This document shows positions 45,473 through 53,825 of a stretch of DNA of 64,000 bases, piece by piece. This stretch comes from Bdellovibrionota bacterium (lineage in GTDB: Bacteria; Bdellovibrionota; Bdellovibrionia; Bdellovibrionales; Bdellovibrionaceae). The DNA is taken from assembly GCA_963170155.1 (NCBI GenBank), contig CAUJGP010000033.1, positions 34,857-98,856 of the forward strand, written 5' to 3'. A program made the position numbers and the translations under genes. Numbering within the stretch: position 1 is the first letter of the stretch; each line of letters starts with the position of its first letter. The notes below the pieces were generated by a model that searched no databases, was not told the origin of the DNA, and worked only from the letters and a program-made list of their open reading frames with translations.

Positions 45473-47175
45473 ATTGCAAGTGCCCGGTTTGGATTATTGC
45501 TTTGAATAACTTCTCGAAAGACTCTTAAATCCAAGATGATAGCTGGATTACCATCGCCCAGAATGGTAACGCCACTGGCTCCAGGGCAGGCGGTCATCTC
45601 AGGACTGAGGGGCTTTTGTACAATCCTTTGAATCCCTAAAATTTGACTGACCACAAATCCAATTTTCGTTTTCTCGACATTAGATATCAAAACCATATTT
45701 TTTTTATAATTGCTATCGTCAATGTTATCACAAGGTTTTGCTAAGTTATCGGAGATATCCATTAATTCAATAACTTCATTTCGTAGTTGGATAACCCGAT
45801 TTCCTCCCACGATATCAAGTTGTTCCACATCGTTGATTTTAACAATTTCCTGAACTTGAGAGGAAGGGATAATAAACTTCTCGTTCTTTACCATAACTAA
45901 GAGGCCATTGAACAGAGAGAGTGAGAGCGGGAGCCTAATTCGAAAAGTCGTCCCTTTTCCTACTTCTGAGGAAATTTCATAAGAACCTTTTAAGCTGAGG
46001 ATGGTTTCTTTGACTACATTCATTCCAACGCCTCTTCCTGATAACTCAGAAGCAGCGTCTTTTGTTGAAAATCCGTTCTCAAAAATTAACTCCAAAATTT
46101 CATTGCGAGTCATTTGTTGGCCTTCTTTGATAAGGCCTTTCTCAATTCCTTTTTGATAAATCCGGTCCGAATCAAGGCCTCCTCCATCATCTGAAACTTC
46201 AATAACAAAAGCTCCGCCTTCTCGCTGAGCATTCAATCGAATTGTTCCAATGACGGGTTTTTCTCGCTGAGCCCGGAGTTCGCTTGTTTCAATACCATGA
46301 TCTACAGAGTTTCGAACCATGTGTATGAGAGGATCAGAAAGCTGATCGACAATGACTTTATCTAATTCATTATCCCCACCAGTGATGATCGTGTTGATTC
46401 TTTTGCGGGTCATAAGGGCAGCATCACGAATGGCGCGTTCTAATTTTGAGAACATAGATTTCAGCGTAACCATGCGGAGAGTTAACGTAGACTGTTGTAG
46501 GTCAAAGGCGATTCTTTTTAAGTTGAAAACCACGCGAGTAATATCTTCTTTGTGCGCGACGATGTCTTCCTTATAAAAATCGAGAGCTGAGAGAAAAATG
46601 ACCTGTTCTCCAAAAGTATTCAATAAATCATCAATTTTTTTGAGAGGAATTTTAATAAATTCATCATTTCCTGATTTTTTAGAAGGGTTGTTCTGATTAG
46701 CTTTTTCAGTTTTATGATCTTGAGGGACTTCTGCTGAAGATGTTGGGAGTGCGGTGACTTCATGATTCGTCTCTGGACTAGAATATTCTGCAAGTGCCTT
46801 ATCCAGTTTTTTCTTCAAATCATCATGGTCTAATACCGCTAATTTATCTTGAGTGAGAGTTCGGATATCAGAGCGGAGAACATCATTGCACTCGAGGAGC
46901 AAGCCTGTGATTTTTTGATTAAGACCAATACTGCCGCTGCTCAATGCCACTAAAAGATTTTCAAGACTGTGGCAAAAACTAGATAGCTCATCAAAGCCGA
47001 CGGCTTTCCCTGAGCCTTTGAAGTTATGAGCGATTCTTTTGAGATGATCGAATGTGGCTCTGTGATCAACATCTGTTTTTTCAAGATTAAGAAATAAACC
47101 TTCAGCCTGCTCGAGTAAATCGTCGGCCTCCAGTAAAAAACCTTCTTGTATCTCTTTTAAAAAATCGTCACTCAT
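45469..47175 (-). CDS. cheA: Chemotaxis histidine kinase CheA
   Basis: The 568-residue product has an HPt domain with the phosphorylated His in RIAHNFKGSGKAVGF (~48), then a Ser/Lys/Asn-rich linker with no obvious CheY-binding P2 domain. The dimerisation P3 helices follow, then the ATPase: N-box HMVRNSVDHGIE, G1 DDGGGLDSDRIY, and G2 ELSGRGVGMNVVKE. A CheW-like P5 domain completes it. It is cytoplasmic and signals receptor state through phosphotransfer. It is second in a cheW-cheA-cheR-cheB operon. The lack of P2 and of a nearby cheY suggests that the output partner is elsewhere, or that the CheB receiver is the main partner. Confidence 0.94.
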   Translation of the reverse strand: MSDDFLKEIQEGFLLEADDLLEQAEGLFLNLEKTDVDHRATFDHLKRIAHNFKGSGKAVGFDELSSFCHSLENLLVALSSGSIGLNQKITGLLLECNDVLRSDIRTLTQDKLAVLDHDDLKKKLDKALAEYSSPETNHEVTALPTSSAEVPQDHKTEKANQNNPSKKSGNDEFIKIPLKKIDDLLNTFGEQVIFLSALDFYKEDIVAHKEDITRVVFNLKRIAFDLQQSTLTLRMVTLKSMFSKLERAIRDAALMTRKRINTIITGGDNELDKVIVDQLSDPLIHMVRNSVDHGIETSELRAQREKPVIGTIRLNAQREGGAFVIEVSDDGGGLDSDRIYQKGIEKGLIKEGQQMTRNEILELIFENGFSTKDAASELSGRGVGMNVVKETILSLKGSYEISSEVGKGTTFRIRLPLSLSLFNGLLVMVKNEKFIIPSSQVQEIVKINDVEQLDIVGGNRVIQLRNEVIELMDISDNLAKPCDNIDDSNYKKNMVLISNVEKTKIGFVVSQILGIQRIVQKPLSPEMTACPGASGVTILGDGNPAIILDLRVFREVIQSNNPNRALAI

Positions 47176-47214
47176 GCTGACTTCTCTCCTAGAAAGGGAT
47201 GCTAATGGGGTCTA

Positions 47215-47736
47215 TTAGCCAGCTCTATGGCGGATAAGATCGGAGACATCAACGGCATGTTTAAGATCCAGAATAAGAATCATAGAGCGATCTTGAAAGC
47301 GAGCAATGCCTTTGATGAAATCACTATCTCCATTGACTTTGACTTCTAAATGGTTATCAATTTGATCTTTTCCAATAGACATCACTTCACTAATGGAATC
47401 CACAACGCAACCCAAAGTGATATCCCCAATATCTGTTATTATAACTGCTGGCCTTTTAAGGTTTCTACTTGAACTATCTACACCCATTTTGCTTCTTAAA
47501 TCGATAGCAGAAATCACTCGGCCTCTTAGATTAATGAGACCAAGAAAATACTCAGGGCTACCGGGAACAAAAGTGCAAGAAGGTAGGCCAATGACTTCTT
47601 TTACTTCTGAAAGAGGGACTCCGTATTGATTGTCATTAAGTTTGAAAATTAAATATTTTCGCGTTTGGCTTTTTTGTTCAGATGTTAACTCTGAATTAGC
47701 ATCAGCATTGACTGTCATCTCATCTACCATAAGCAT
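47215..47736 (-). CDS. cheW: Chemotaxis coupling protein CheW
   Basis: The 173-residue product has a ~25-residue polar extension and then a single CheW domain: KYLIFKLNDNQYGVPLSEVK, VPGSPEYFLGLINLRGRVIS, AVIITDIGDITLGCVVDSIS, and FIKGIARFQDRSMILILDL. CheW links receptors to CheA. GGAG precedes either the first ATG or the one two codons on. It is the first gene of the operon, 39 bases before cheA. Confidence 0.93.
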   Translation of the reverse strand: MLMVDEMTVNADANSELTSEQKSQTRKYLIFKLNDNQYGVPLSEVKEVIGLPSCTFVPGSPEYFLGLINLRGRVISAIDLRSKMGVDSSSRNLKRPAVIITDIGDITLGCVVDSISEVMSIGKDQIDNHLEVKVNGDSDFIKGIARFQDRSMILILDLKHAVDVSDLIRHRAG

Positions 47737-48156
47737 TTCTCCCTGAACTCATTGAACACCACTTATTTCTCTGATCATTTCTTCGGTATAAAAAATAAAA
47801 AGTTTATGAAATGAGTCGTTAAAATGGTCTAGTCGTAGGGACTTATTCAAATTCCTAGACTGTTCGTATTGCATTGATAAAGAGTGCTGTGACAAGGATT
47901 AGAAAAAATAAAATTTATTTTTAAATATAGATTCCTTGCAAAATATGCAAAACCAATTGTAGATTAATTCTGCTGCTTTTAATTAGAATTAGTTTTTGAT
48001 TTAAAAGGCAAAAGATTAGGGACAACTTATTAAGTCGTTCATGATCGATCACCATGGCTTTAGTTGAGTCTGGCTTTTTTTTCAAAAAATGGAATCTATT
48101 AAAAAGCATCATAAGGGTATGTTAACCAATCTCAATAGAAAATAAAGGAGTCTAAC
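47737..48156. other. Intergenic region between divergent cheW and yceI-like genes
   Basis: These 420 AT-rich bases must carry the promoters of the chemotaxis operon and of the YceI gene. I see no RNA gene or convincing ORF. A 63-codon minus-strand frame (47921-48112) lacks an RBS and looks random. Confidence 0.5.
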
Positions 48157-48819
48157 ATGAGATATTTACTTTTAATTCTTGCCGTTTTTTTTATGCGTCT
48201 GCCCCTAATGGCAGCAGTTTATGAGCTAGATCTCGCTCATTCCGCGGTTACTTTTAAAATTAAGCATTTAGTTATTAGCACTGTTAGTGGTCGGTTTGAT
48301 AAGTTTGAAGGAAAAATAGACTTTGATGAAAAAGCAAACAAGCTCAACAAAGTAGACGTTAAAATTGATATTGACTCTATTAATACTAATGATGCAAAGC
48401 GAGACGCGCATCTTAAAAATCCTGACTTCTTTGGTATTCGAAATGAAAAAGGTGAGGCTCTTAATGAATCAAAACGTTATATAACATTCACTATGAATGA
48501 AGTAAAAATGAAAGGGAAAAAATTCGATAAATTAATCGGTAACCTCACCATGAATGGAATAACAAAGCCTGTGACTCTTAATGTGGACTATAAAGGCACA
48601 GCTTCTGATCCTTGGGGCAATGAAAAAATTGCATTTACGGCAACGACTAAAATTATACGCAAAGATTTTGGCATTAACTACAATAAGCCTTTAGAAAACC
48701 CCTCTTTAAAAGAAAAAGTTGTGGGCGTTGTTGTGGGTGAAGATGTTGATGTTCTTATTGAGGGGGAAGCTAATAAAGTTAAAACATCAACAGCAGAAGT
48801 TGCGCCAATAAAGAAATAA
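48157..48819 (+). CDS. YceI-family periplasmic protein
   Basis: The 220-residue product has a signal peptide (LLLILAVFFMRLPLMAA) and a YceI lipocalin-like barrel: YELDLAHSAVTFKIKHLVIS, RFDKFEGKIDFDE, KRDAHLKNPDFFGIRNEKG, IGNLTMNGITKPVTLNVDY and a C-terminal FTATTKIIRKDFGIN. YceI proteins are periplasmic and bind isoprenoid-type lipids. AAAGGAG precedes the ATG. It appears monocistronic. Confidence 0.92.
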   Translation: MRYLLLILAVFFMRLPLMAAVYELDLAHSAVTFKIKHLVISTVSGRFDKFEGKIDFDEKANKLNKVDVKIDIDSINTNDAKRDAHLKNPDFFGIRNEKGEALNESKRYITFTMNEVKMKGKKFDKLIGNLTMNGITKPVTLNVDYKGTASDPWGNEKIAFTATTKIIRKDFGINYNKPLENPSLKEKVVGVVVGEDVDVLIEGEANKVKTSTAEVAPIKK

Positions 48820-49009
48820 TATTTATTGGGACTTTTGTTAAGTCGAGTTTTTCAACAAATAAAAGTCGCGTGAGTTCTTTTTTAAATTAGATCTCAATAA
48901 ATCTCAAAATGATCCGATAATATTACTGATTCAAATAAGCATTGTTATAAAGCCGGTGTCTGTTCAAAATCGATGCCGGCAGAGTCAGTAAATTGGAGGA
49001 CCATGAGAT

Positions 49010-49993
49010 ATGTCTGAAGGCATCGAATCTTTTGAGAAGCAGACGGGTAAAGTTGTTTACTTTGAAAAAAAGAAGATAGCTTCTGGTCACTCTAAGCCTC
49101 TATTTTGGGCTGTCGCCTCTGGTAAAGGAGGTGTAGGACGAAGTTTTTTTACCTCTTCATTAGGTATTACTTTAAGCCGCATGGGCTATAAAGTTTTAAT
49201 GGTTGATTGTGATTCAAATGGTGGAGCTCTTCATAGTTGGTTAGGTGGGCACCAAAAGAGTAAAAGTTTATTAGATTATTTTAGTGGTATAGATCACTTG
49301 AATAGTTACTATACGAGTGTTGGATTCGAGAAGTTGTGTTTGCTTTCAGGAGAGACTTGTAGTTGGGGTTGTGATAGCCGTGGTGTTCGAACTTTCTCGG
49401 ATCTTTTGGATGATTTAAAGAAAGAACCCTTTGATATCGTTTTGTTTGATTTATCAGCAGGTCATAATGATAGTAATACAGAAATTTTGAAATCGAGTGA
49501 TATCGATGACGTTTTTCTGATTACCACGCCTGAACCTTCTTCTATAGAAAAAAATTACCGATGGATTGAAAATTATATTTTAAAAATCCTTCTGAAAGAA
49601 GAAGATCAAAGAGCCCTTTGCAGTTTTTACCAAAAAAGAAAAGAAGCCGTTATTGAAGATAGATCTCTCTTTGAAGTGAGAAACTTTTTAGAAGATTTAC
49701 AAAATAAGAATGGATATCAAGGAAAGACAATGGGTCCTCTTAAGTTGATCGTTAATCAGGCGAGAAATTTTGAGGATGAGCGTTTGGGTGATTCAATAAA
49801 AAGTATTTGTAATAAGTATTATTATACTGAGCTGCAACCGATTGGAGTTCTTCAATATGATAATGCAGTATGGCAGAGTGGAAGACAGAGGGCTCCTGTC
49901 ATCACACAACAGCCTTTCAATCCATTAGTTGGACAAATTCAAGGACTTGTGAAGCATTTAGTTGATCTGACCGCACAAAGGGCCGTAATATAA
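49010..49993 (+). CDS. ParA/MinD-type ATPase with altered P-loop
   Basis: The 327-residue product is a deviant-Walker ATPase: VASGKGGVGRSFFTSSLGI is the P-loop, VLMVDCDSNGGALHSWLGG is the A' motif, and DIVLFDLSAGHNDSN is Walker B. The signature lysine (SGKGG) is kept, but the second lysine of the canonical GKGGVGKT is Arg here. The C-terminal half has KLIVNQARNFEDE and ends in a MinD-like helix. These proteins position cellular structures such as flagella, chemotaxis arrays or septa. The downstream J-like/HTH gene starts 5 bases after the stop and is probably a functional partner. Confidence 0.82.
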   Translation: MSEGIESFEKQTGKVVYFEKKKIASGHSKPLFWAVASGKGGVGRSFFTSSLGITLSRMGYKVLMVDCDSNGGALHSWLGGHQKSKSLLDYFSGIDHLNSYYTSVGFEKLCLLSGETCSWGCDSRGVRTFSDLLDDLKKEPFDIVLFDLSAGHNDSNTEILKSSDIDDVFLITTPEPSSIEKNYRWIENYILKILLKEEDQRALCSFYQKRKEAVIEDRSLFEVRNFLEDLQNKNGYQGKTMGPLKLIVNQARNFEDERLGDSIKSICNKYYYTELQPIGVLQYDNAVWQSGRQRAPVITQQPFNPLVGQIQGLVKHLVDLTAQRAVI

Positions 49994-49998
49994 AGTTC

Positions 49999-50631
49999 AT
50001 GAATCATCTTTTTCATGGCACTTATTACGATTTATTAGAAATTCGCCCAGGAAGTCCTCAACACGAGGTAACCAGGGCTTATGAACGAGCAAAACAAACT
50101 TACTCATCAGACAATCCGGCTTTGTACACTGTTTTTACTGAGATGGAAGCCCGCGAATTACTGAAACTTATCGAAGAAGCTTACCTCGTATTGGGTAATC
50201 ATATTTTTCGAAGTCGTTATGATGAAATATTAAAGGATCCCGAAACTCAGATTCACGATTTAAAATTTCAGGATATTGTGGGTCCGCTTCTTTCTCCTGG
50301 TGTGGATAAACAAAAAGCTTATTTTCGTCCTCATTACCAAAAAGAATCTAAGATGGAAGAGATTATTCAAGGTGAAGAAGCGTGTGATGGCGCTTTTCTT
50401 AAAAAAGTGAGGGAGTATAAAAAAATTTCTGTTGAGAAGATGAGCGAGATAACTCGTATTAGTTCTCATTATATCGTTGCTTTAGAAAAAAATGATTGGT
50501 CTCACTTACCAGCTATGGTGTTTGTGCGAGGGTTTGTGGTACAAATAGTAAAGGTTCTTGAGCTAAACGAGAAAAAAACTGTGGATTCTTTTATGAAGAT
50601 TTATAAGGCGGATGTCGCAAAGAAAAAGTAA
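49999..50631 (+). CDS. J-like domain plus RodZ-type HTH protein
   Basis: This is a 210-residue protein. Residues 8-75 resemble a DnaJ J-domain (YYDLLEIRPGSPQHEVTRAY, then EEAYLVLGNHIFRSRYDEIL), but the HPD motif needed to stimulate DnaK is absent; the loop reads YSSDNPAL. Residues ~130-205 are a RodZ-like HTH: FLKKVREYKKISVEKMSEIT followed by ISSHYIVALEKNDWSHLP and VFVRGFVVQIVKVLEL. It has no membrane span, unlike RodZ. It starts 5 bases after the ParA-like gene and overlaps the pseudouridine synthase by 20 bases. Function unknown; it may link the ATPase to DNA or to a polymer. Confidence 0.75.
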   Translation: MNHLFHGTYYDLLEIRPGSPQHEVTRAYERAKQTYSSDNPALYTVFTEMEARELLKLIEEAYLVLGNHIFRSRYDEILKDPETQIHDLKFQDIVGPLLSPGVDKQKAYFRPHYQKESKMEEIIQGEEACDGAFLKKVREYKKISVEKMSEITRISSHYIVALEKNDWSHLPAMVFVRGFVVQIVKVLELNEKKTVDSFMKIYKADVAKKK

Positions 50632-51607
50632 GACCCTTCATTTAATCGTTCCGTTATCAGCTATTGGAATTCGTTTAGATAAATATCTGGGTGGAGTTCA
50701 AGACATTGGATCGCGTTCTCGGGCCCTTCATTTGATTCAAGAACAGTTTGTAAAAGTTAATGATATTGCGTTGAAAGGCTCTTATTTACTTAAAGGAAAT
50801 GAGTTTTTAACAGTTGTGATTCCTGAGGCTGATTCTGTGGATTTACAGCCACTGGAATTAGAGTTGAAGATTCTTTTTGAGGATGAGTTTTTAATTGTTT
50901 TGCATAAACCTTCGGGATTGGTTGTTCACCCTGGTGCTGGACATACTCAAGATACATTGGTGAATGCCTTGATGGCGCATTCTAAAGATTTTTCAATGAA
51001 GTTCGGTGAGGTGCGACCCGGAATTGTTCATCGTTTGGATAAAGACACGAGTGGTATCATGGTGGTGGCAAAATCAGATCAAGTTCATGAGGCACTGTCT
51101 TTACAATTTAAGAATCGGAGCATCAATCGTCATTATTTAGCTGTGACGGCAGGAGCTTTTAAATTAAAACAAGGAACAATCACCAGTTTTTTAGCTCGAC
51201 ACCCAAAAGAAAGAAAACGATTTGCCTCAGTGAGGGACTCCAATAAGAAAATCATTCGAGATTTCAATTTGAATCCAGGGACTGGAAAATGGTCTCACAC
51301 AGATTTTCAAGTCATTGGTTTCCATTCTTCTGGAATGAGTTATGTAAAATTGAAACTCCATACGGGAAGGACTCATCAAATTCGAGTGCATTTATCAGAA
51401 ATGGGTTTTCCCATTTTGGGAGATGAGATTTATGGGTCACGGAATCACCATTCAAAGCCGGTTCCGCGATTGGCTTTGCATGCTGCGGAACTAGGTTTTA
51501 TGCATCCAGTGACAAAAGAGGATTTGAATTTTCAAGAAGATTGGCCTGAAGATTTGAAGAGTTTTATTTCTTCTCATTTTATGGAAAAGGAATCAGTTCG
51601 TGGATAA
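50612..51607 (+). CDS. RluD-type pseudouridine synthase
   Basis: The 331-residue product has an N-terminal S4 RNA-binding domain (IRLDKYLGGVQDIGSRSRAL) and the RluA-family catalytic core with the active Asp in IVHRLDKDTSGIMVVAKSD. Further conserved blocks are VVHPGAGHTQDTLVNAL, KLHTGRTHQIRVHLSEMGFP and ILGDEIYGS. The size and S4 domain point to the RluD type that acts on 23S rRNA helix 69, though RluC-like specificity cannot be ruled out. It overlaps the genes on both sides. Confidence 0.88.
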   Translation: MSQRKSKTLHLIVPLSAIGIRLDKYLGGVQDIGSRSRALHLIQEQFVKVNDIALKGSYLLKGNEFLTVVIPEADSVDLQPLELELKILFEDEFLIVLHKPSGLVVHPGAGHTQDTLVNALMAHSKDFSMKFGEVRPGIVHRLDKDTSGIMVVAKSDQVHEALSLQFKNRSINRHYLAVTAGAFKLKQGTITSFLARHPKERKRFASVRDSNKKIIRDFNLNPGTGKWSHTDFQVIGFHSSGMSYVKLKLHTGRTHQIRVHLSEMGFPILGDEIYGSRNHHSKPVPRLALHAAELGFMHPVTKEDLNFQEDWPEDLKSFISSHFMEKESVRG

Positions 51608-52379
51608 AAAACAAAAATCTCTTAGTTCGTCAAAGGAGAGTTCTTGGGTTACACTTTATCACCCAGAGCAAAATTTAGATCTGGGAGTGTTATGGCAATG
51701 GGATTGTTACAAGATTGTTTTTGGTAACCGTCATTTGACGGAAGCGGAGTTCTCCATCACTTTTCCAGAAATAACAGTGTCGAAAATAAAACAAATACAC
51801 AGCTCCAAGGTTGTTTTAGCCTCAACAGAACTTGTGGAGGCGGATGCTCACTTTACAACAAGGGCTCAAGTGGCACTGCAAATAAAAACAGCGGATTGTA
51901 TGCCAATATTCATTGTGGCTCCTGAAACTCATACTGTTATGGCAATTCACTCTGGATGGCGAGGAGTGGTTGGAAAAATTGTAGAAAAGGCAATGAACGC
52001 TTTAGTACAACAAGAAGCAAAAATCTCCTCTTTGATCGTCGTGATGGGGCCACACATTCATAAGCAGAGCTTTGAGGTGGATCAACCTGTATGGGTGGAG
52101 CTTATGGATGCCATCCCTGTGGATTTTCATCACATGTCATCACAGTATTATGAAAAAATTGTAATAGAAGCTCCAGTAGAAACAGAAAAATACAAAGTAA
52201 ATTTAGAAGGGATTGTTAGAGCTCAATTCATGGCTATGGGCCTTCATAATGAACAAATTCAATCTTTTTCAAAAGATACTATGACAGATCCCTTATGGCA
52301 CTCTCATCGTCGAGACAGAGAGCAATCAGGTCGAAATATCTCTTTTGTTATGAGAGAAGAAGCACCAAATACACTCTAA
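51600..52379 (+). CDS. pgeF: PgeF/YfiH-family multicopper polyphenol oxidase (LACC1-like)
   Basis: The 259-residue product has the YfiH family signatures: IKQIHSSKVV (first His), LQIKTADCMPIFI (Cys), and MAIHSGWRGVVGKIVEKAM (His), with C-terminal DPLWHSHRRDREQSGRNISF. Members have been described as zinc/copper-dependent purine-nucleoside phosphorylase/deaminase enzymes and as editing enzymes in peptidoglycan precursor synthesis (PgeF). The start is GTG 51600, overlapping the previous gene by 8 bases. A non-catalytic N-terminal extension of ~20 residues is present. Confidence 0.85.
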   Translation: MDKKQKSLSSSKESSWVTLYHPEQNLDLGVLWQWDCYKIVFGNRHLTEAEFSITFPEITVSKIKQIHSSKVVLASTELVEADAHFTTRAQVALQIKTADCMPIFIVAPETHTVMAIHSGWRGVVGKIVEKAMNALVQQEAKISSLIVVMGPHIHKQSFEVDQPVWVELMDAIPVDFHHMSSQYYEKIVIEAPVETEKYKVNLEGIVRAQFMAMGLHNEQIQSFSKDTMTDPLWHSHRRDREQSGRNISFVMREEAPNTL

Positions 52380-52691
52380 GTGATCAAAACACGAGGCTTT
52401 GAGAAAAAAGATTTCCCTGAGTGTAATCATATTTTTTGTTTTCATGACTTTTTAAAATCACTTGGTCTAAGTCGAATTATTTGTGTTGTTCTTTAAAAAT
52501 GAGCGAGTTTCTGTATTCTGCAGGGCTTGTAGGTAATTTATCTCACTGGACCTTTAGCCACGCTGAATCTAAAGGCGTTGGAACAATGTACTGCCTATCT
52601 TAGTAAGTATGTTCTATAAAGATATTCAAGTTATTCTATATGAAGTCAATAAACTGACTCGAGAGCCAATGGTGTTATGGGAAGGAGTTTT
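52380..52691. other. Intergenic stretch before tilS
   Basis: These ~310 bases hold the promoter for the tilS-ftsH group. No gene, RNA or clear terminator stands out. Confidence 0.5.
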
Positions 52692-53654
52692 ATGCAAAAG
52701 CCTGTTTGGTCAGCATTAGATCATAAGATTTGGAGAGCTCGATCGGGTTGGCCAAGATTTAAGCGTGTTATGGTGGCTTTCAGTGGAGGCATTGACTCTG
52801 TGGCTCTTTTATCCGTTTTTCATCGTTTGGCGCAGGCCTCACCCTTTCATCTTTTTGCAGCACATATTCATCATGGAGCAGGAAAACAAGAAGCTTGGCG
52901 TGATGAGGCTAGAGACCATTGTGCAAAACTCTGTTTACAATGGAAGATTCCTCTCCTTCATTCAGTTCCTCAATCGCAAGAATTGAAATCGGAAGAAGCT
53001 CTCAGGGATTTTCGTTACCATGAGTTATGGAGATTGAAAAAAGAGCATCAGTGCGACTTTATCCTTACGGCTCATCATGAGGATGACTTATTAGAAACTC
53101 GTTTTTTAAGGATGATGAGAGGGACTGGTCCATTAGGGTTAGGAGCTTTAAGAGAGTATGATGGAGGGTTGTGGCGACCTTTTTTAGAAGTCTCTAAGAA
53201 AGAAATCCATCATTATGTGGTGGAAAACCAATTAAATTTTATTGAGGATCCCAGTAATAAATCTGTTGATCCTATGCGCAATTGGTTGCGAGAAGAGTTA
53301 TTTCCTATAATGGAGGGGCGACAGCCTGGAGTTTTACAGAATATAGCTCGTTCATTTCAGCTTTTGGTCGAGTTTTTAGATTCAGAAGCTGATAATATAG
53401 AACTTATTGAGTATGGCGAAAAAGGCGTGGGTTTTGAGAGGGATCTTTATCTTTCTCTTTCTAATCAAGATCAGCGAATGATTTTGGTGAAAGCTCTTTT
53501 GAGAATGGGATTAAGAAATTATTCTCATGGGCAAGTATTAGAAATTCAAAAACGCCTGGACAATTCTCAAAATGAACACAGCTTTAGTCTTGGGTTAGCC
53601 TTGTGGAGCGTTGACGCAAGGCAAATTTATGTTTGTAAGGTTGATAAACAATGA
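52692..53654 (+). CDS. tilS: tRNA(Ile)-lysidine synthase
   Basis: From ATG 52692 (GGAAGGAG just upstream) the product is 320 residues. It has the PP-loop AFSGGIDSVALLSVF near residue 30, FAAHIHHGAG, ILTAHHEDDLLETRFLRMMR and RGTGPLGLGAL, all typical of TilS. TilS converts C34 of the AUA-reading tRNA-Ile to lysidine. The C-terminal domain seen in long TilS forms is reduced; the protein ends with a short tail. It is followed ~170 bases later by ftsH, a common pairing. Confidence 0.93.
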   Translation: MQKPVWSALDHKIWRARSGWPRFKRVMVAFSGGIDSVALLSVFHRLAQASPFHLFAAHIHHGAGKQEAWRDEARDHCAKLCLQWKIPLLHSVPQSQELKSEEALRDFRYHELWRLKKEHQCDFILTAHHEDDLLETRFLRMMRGTGPLGLGALREYDGGLWRPFLEVSKKEIHHYVVENQLNFIEDPSNKSVDPMRNWLREELFPIMEGRQPGVLQNIARSFQLLVEFLDSEADNIELIEYGEKGVGFERDLYLSLSNQDQRMILVKALLRMGLRNYSHGQVLEIQKRLDNSQNEHSFSLGLALWSVDARQIYVCKVDKQ

Positions 53655-53825
53655 CTCACCCTTTCGACGAGTTTTTTTGTTTGTTGTGACCTTTCAATGT
53701 ATCTATAAGGTTAGGTTCGGATAGACTATAAAAGAGGCCTGTATTGGATCTTTGGTGTTTTCCAAGGTGCATGATTTCGGGGTGATGCGATAAAAATTTG
53801 GAAGGATATGAAAGGATGATGAATA

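Noticed and set aside
47921..48112. 63-codon minus-strand frame in the cheW-yceI gap
   Set aside because: No ribosome-binding site, random-looking composition, and placed in a promoter region.
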